This document shows positions 63,968 to 64,000 of a stretch of 64,000 nt of DNA, one piece after another. Source of the stretch: Candidatus Thiothrix putei (GTDB lineage: Bacteria > Pseudomonadota > Gammaproteobacteria > Thiotrichales > Thiotrichaceae). The translations under genes were made by a program, and so were the position numbers. The first letter of the stretch is position 1; each line of letters opens with the position of its first letter. The stretch is taken from assembly GCA_029972225.1 (NCBI GenBank), contig CP124756.1, positions 3,910,279 to 3,974,278 of the forward strand, given 5' to 3'. A model generated the notes under the pieces. The model was not told the DNA's origin and did no database searches. It was given only the letters and a program-made list of their open reading frames with translations.

Positions 63968-64000
63968 TAGGAGGCTTCCAAGAGGGTCAGCCATTCCTGT
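63968..64000 (-). pseudogene. DUF4143-type ATPase, internal fragment at right edge
   Basis: Thirty-three bases that encode QEWLTLLEAS on the minus strand and join in frame to the fragment at 62354-62828 once the IS630-type element is removed. The rest of the gene lies beyond the window. Confidence 0.7.

Overview
The window reads as chromosome from an autotrophic, sulfur-oxidising gammaproteobacterium. Evidence is an alpha-carboxysome operon with form IA RuBisCO, a CbbR regulator, a group 3b-type [NiFe] hydrogenase, Rnf subunits, a YeeE/YedE sulfur-compound transporter and a complete tol-pal cluster. Order Thiotrichales (Thiothrix-like) is my best guess. It is inferred from gene content and not tested by any search.

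Layout. 1-2440 (minus strand): a DegT-type sugar aminotransferase and a frameshifted WecA/MraY-like glycosyl-1-phosphate transferase. An 800-bp AT-rich gap follows, with the 3' remnant of a lost gene at its end. 3249-9851: ruvB-ybgC-tolQ-tolR-tolA-tolB-pal-cpoB, closed by a rho-independent terminator. 9955-14384: a small protein with an SbcC-like ATPase that carries a membrane hairpin, a YeeE/YedE transporter, tRNA-Lys with a good promoter, a DUF486 membrane protein and an ArsR-like regulator. 14466-18266: a very unusual fusion of a P-type ATPase with damaged catalytic motifs to a DUF2333 domain. 18402-22462: a PAS-PAS-GAF hybrid histidine kinase broken by an ISKra4-like element with intact ends.

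22569-32454 (minus strand) is one long run of genes reading away from cbbR: cbbR, csoS1D, a 99-residue unknown, an LCIB/C-type carbonic anhydrase homologue, then eight Mrp/Mbh-like cation/proton antiporter subunits. I see no DabA (DUF2309), so this looks like an alternative inorganic-carbon uptake module and is the best candidate here for an undescribed system. 32573-43973 (plus strand) holds a small membrane protein and tsaC, then cbbL, cbbS, csoS2, csoSCA, csoS4A, csoS4B, two csoS1 genes, acRAF, a disordered small protein, an NTF2-like protein and cbbO. The small membrane protein and cbbL share a 16-bp element and the same promoter geometry, so both probably belong to the CbbR regulon. 44046-48344 is a sulfhydrogenase-type hydrogenase operon with its maturation protease.

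48269-64000 is accessory and heavily rearranged: an XRE regulator, a membrane protein, an AcuI-type reductase, a DUF3616 gene split by an IS630-type element, a PIN toxin-antitoxin pair, a DUF4143-type ATPase, a DUF559 nuclease-like gene inside perfect 62-bp inverted repeats, and a SEFIR-STAND-TPR defence-like protein with a palindrome inside its reading frame. The 3' part of an Rnf operon follows (rnfG fragment, rnfE, rnfA, a Cys-rich membrane protein, a flavin reductase). Its upstream end was cut off by a fold-back pair of truncated insertion sequences. The right edge holds a second IS630-type copy inside another DUF4143 gene.

Together, the carbon genes would concentrate bicarbonate (Mrp-like/LCIB module) and fix CO2 in carboxysomes, while the hydrogenase and Rnf complex handle electrons. 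All functions are inferred from sequence recognition; no database search was run.
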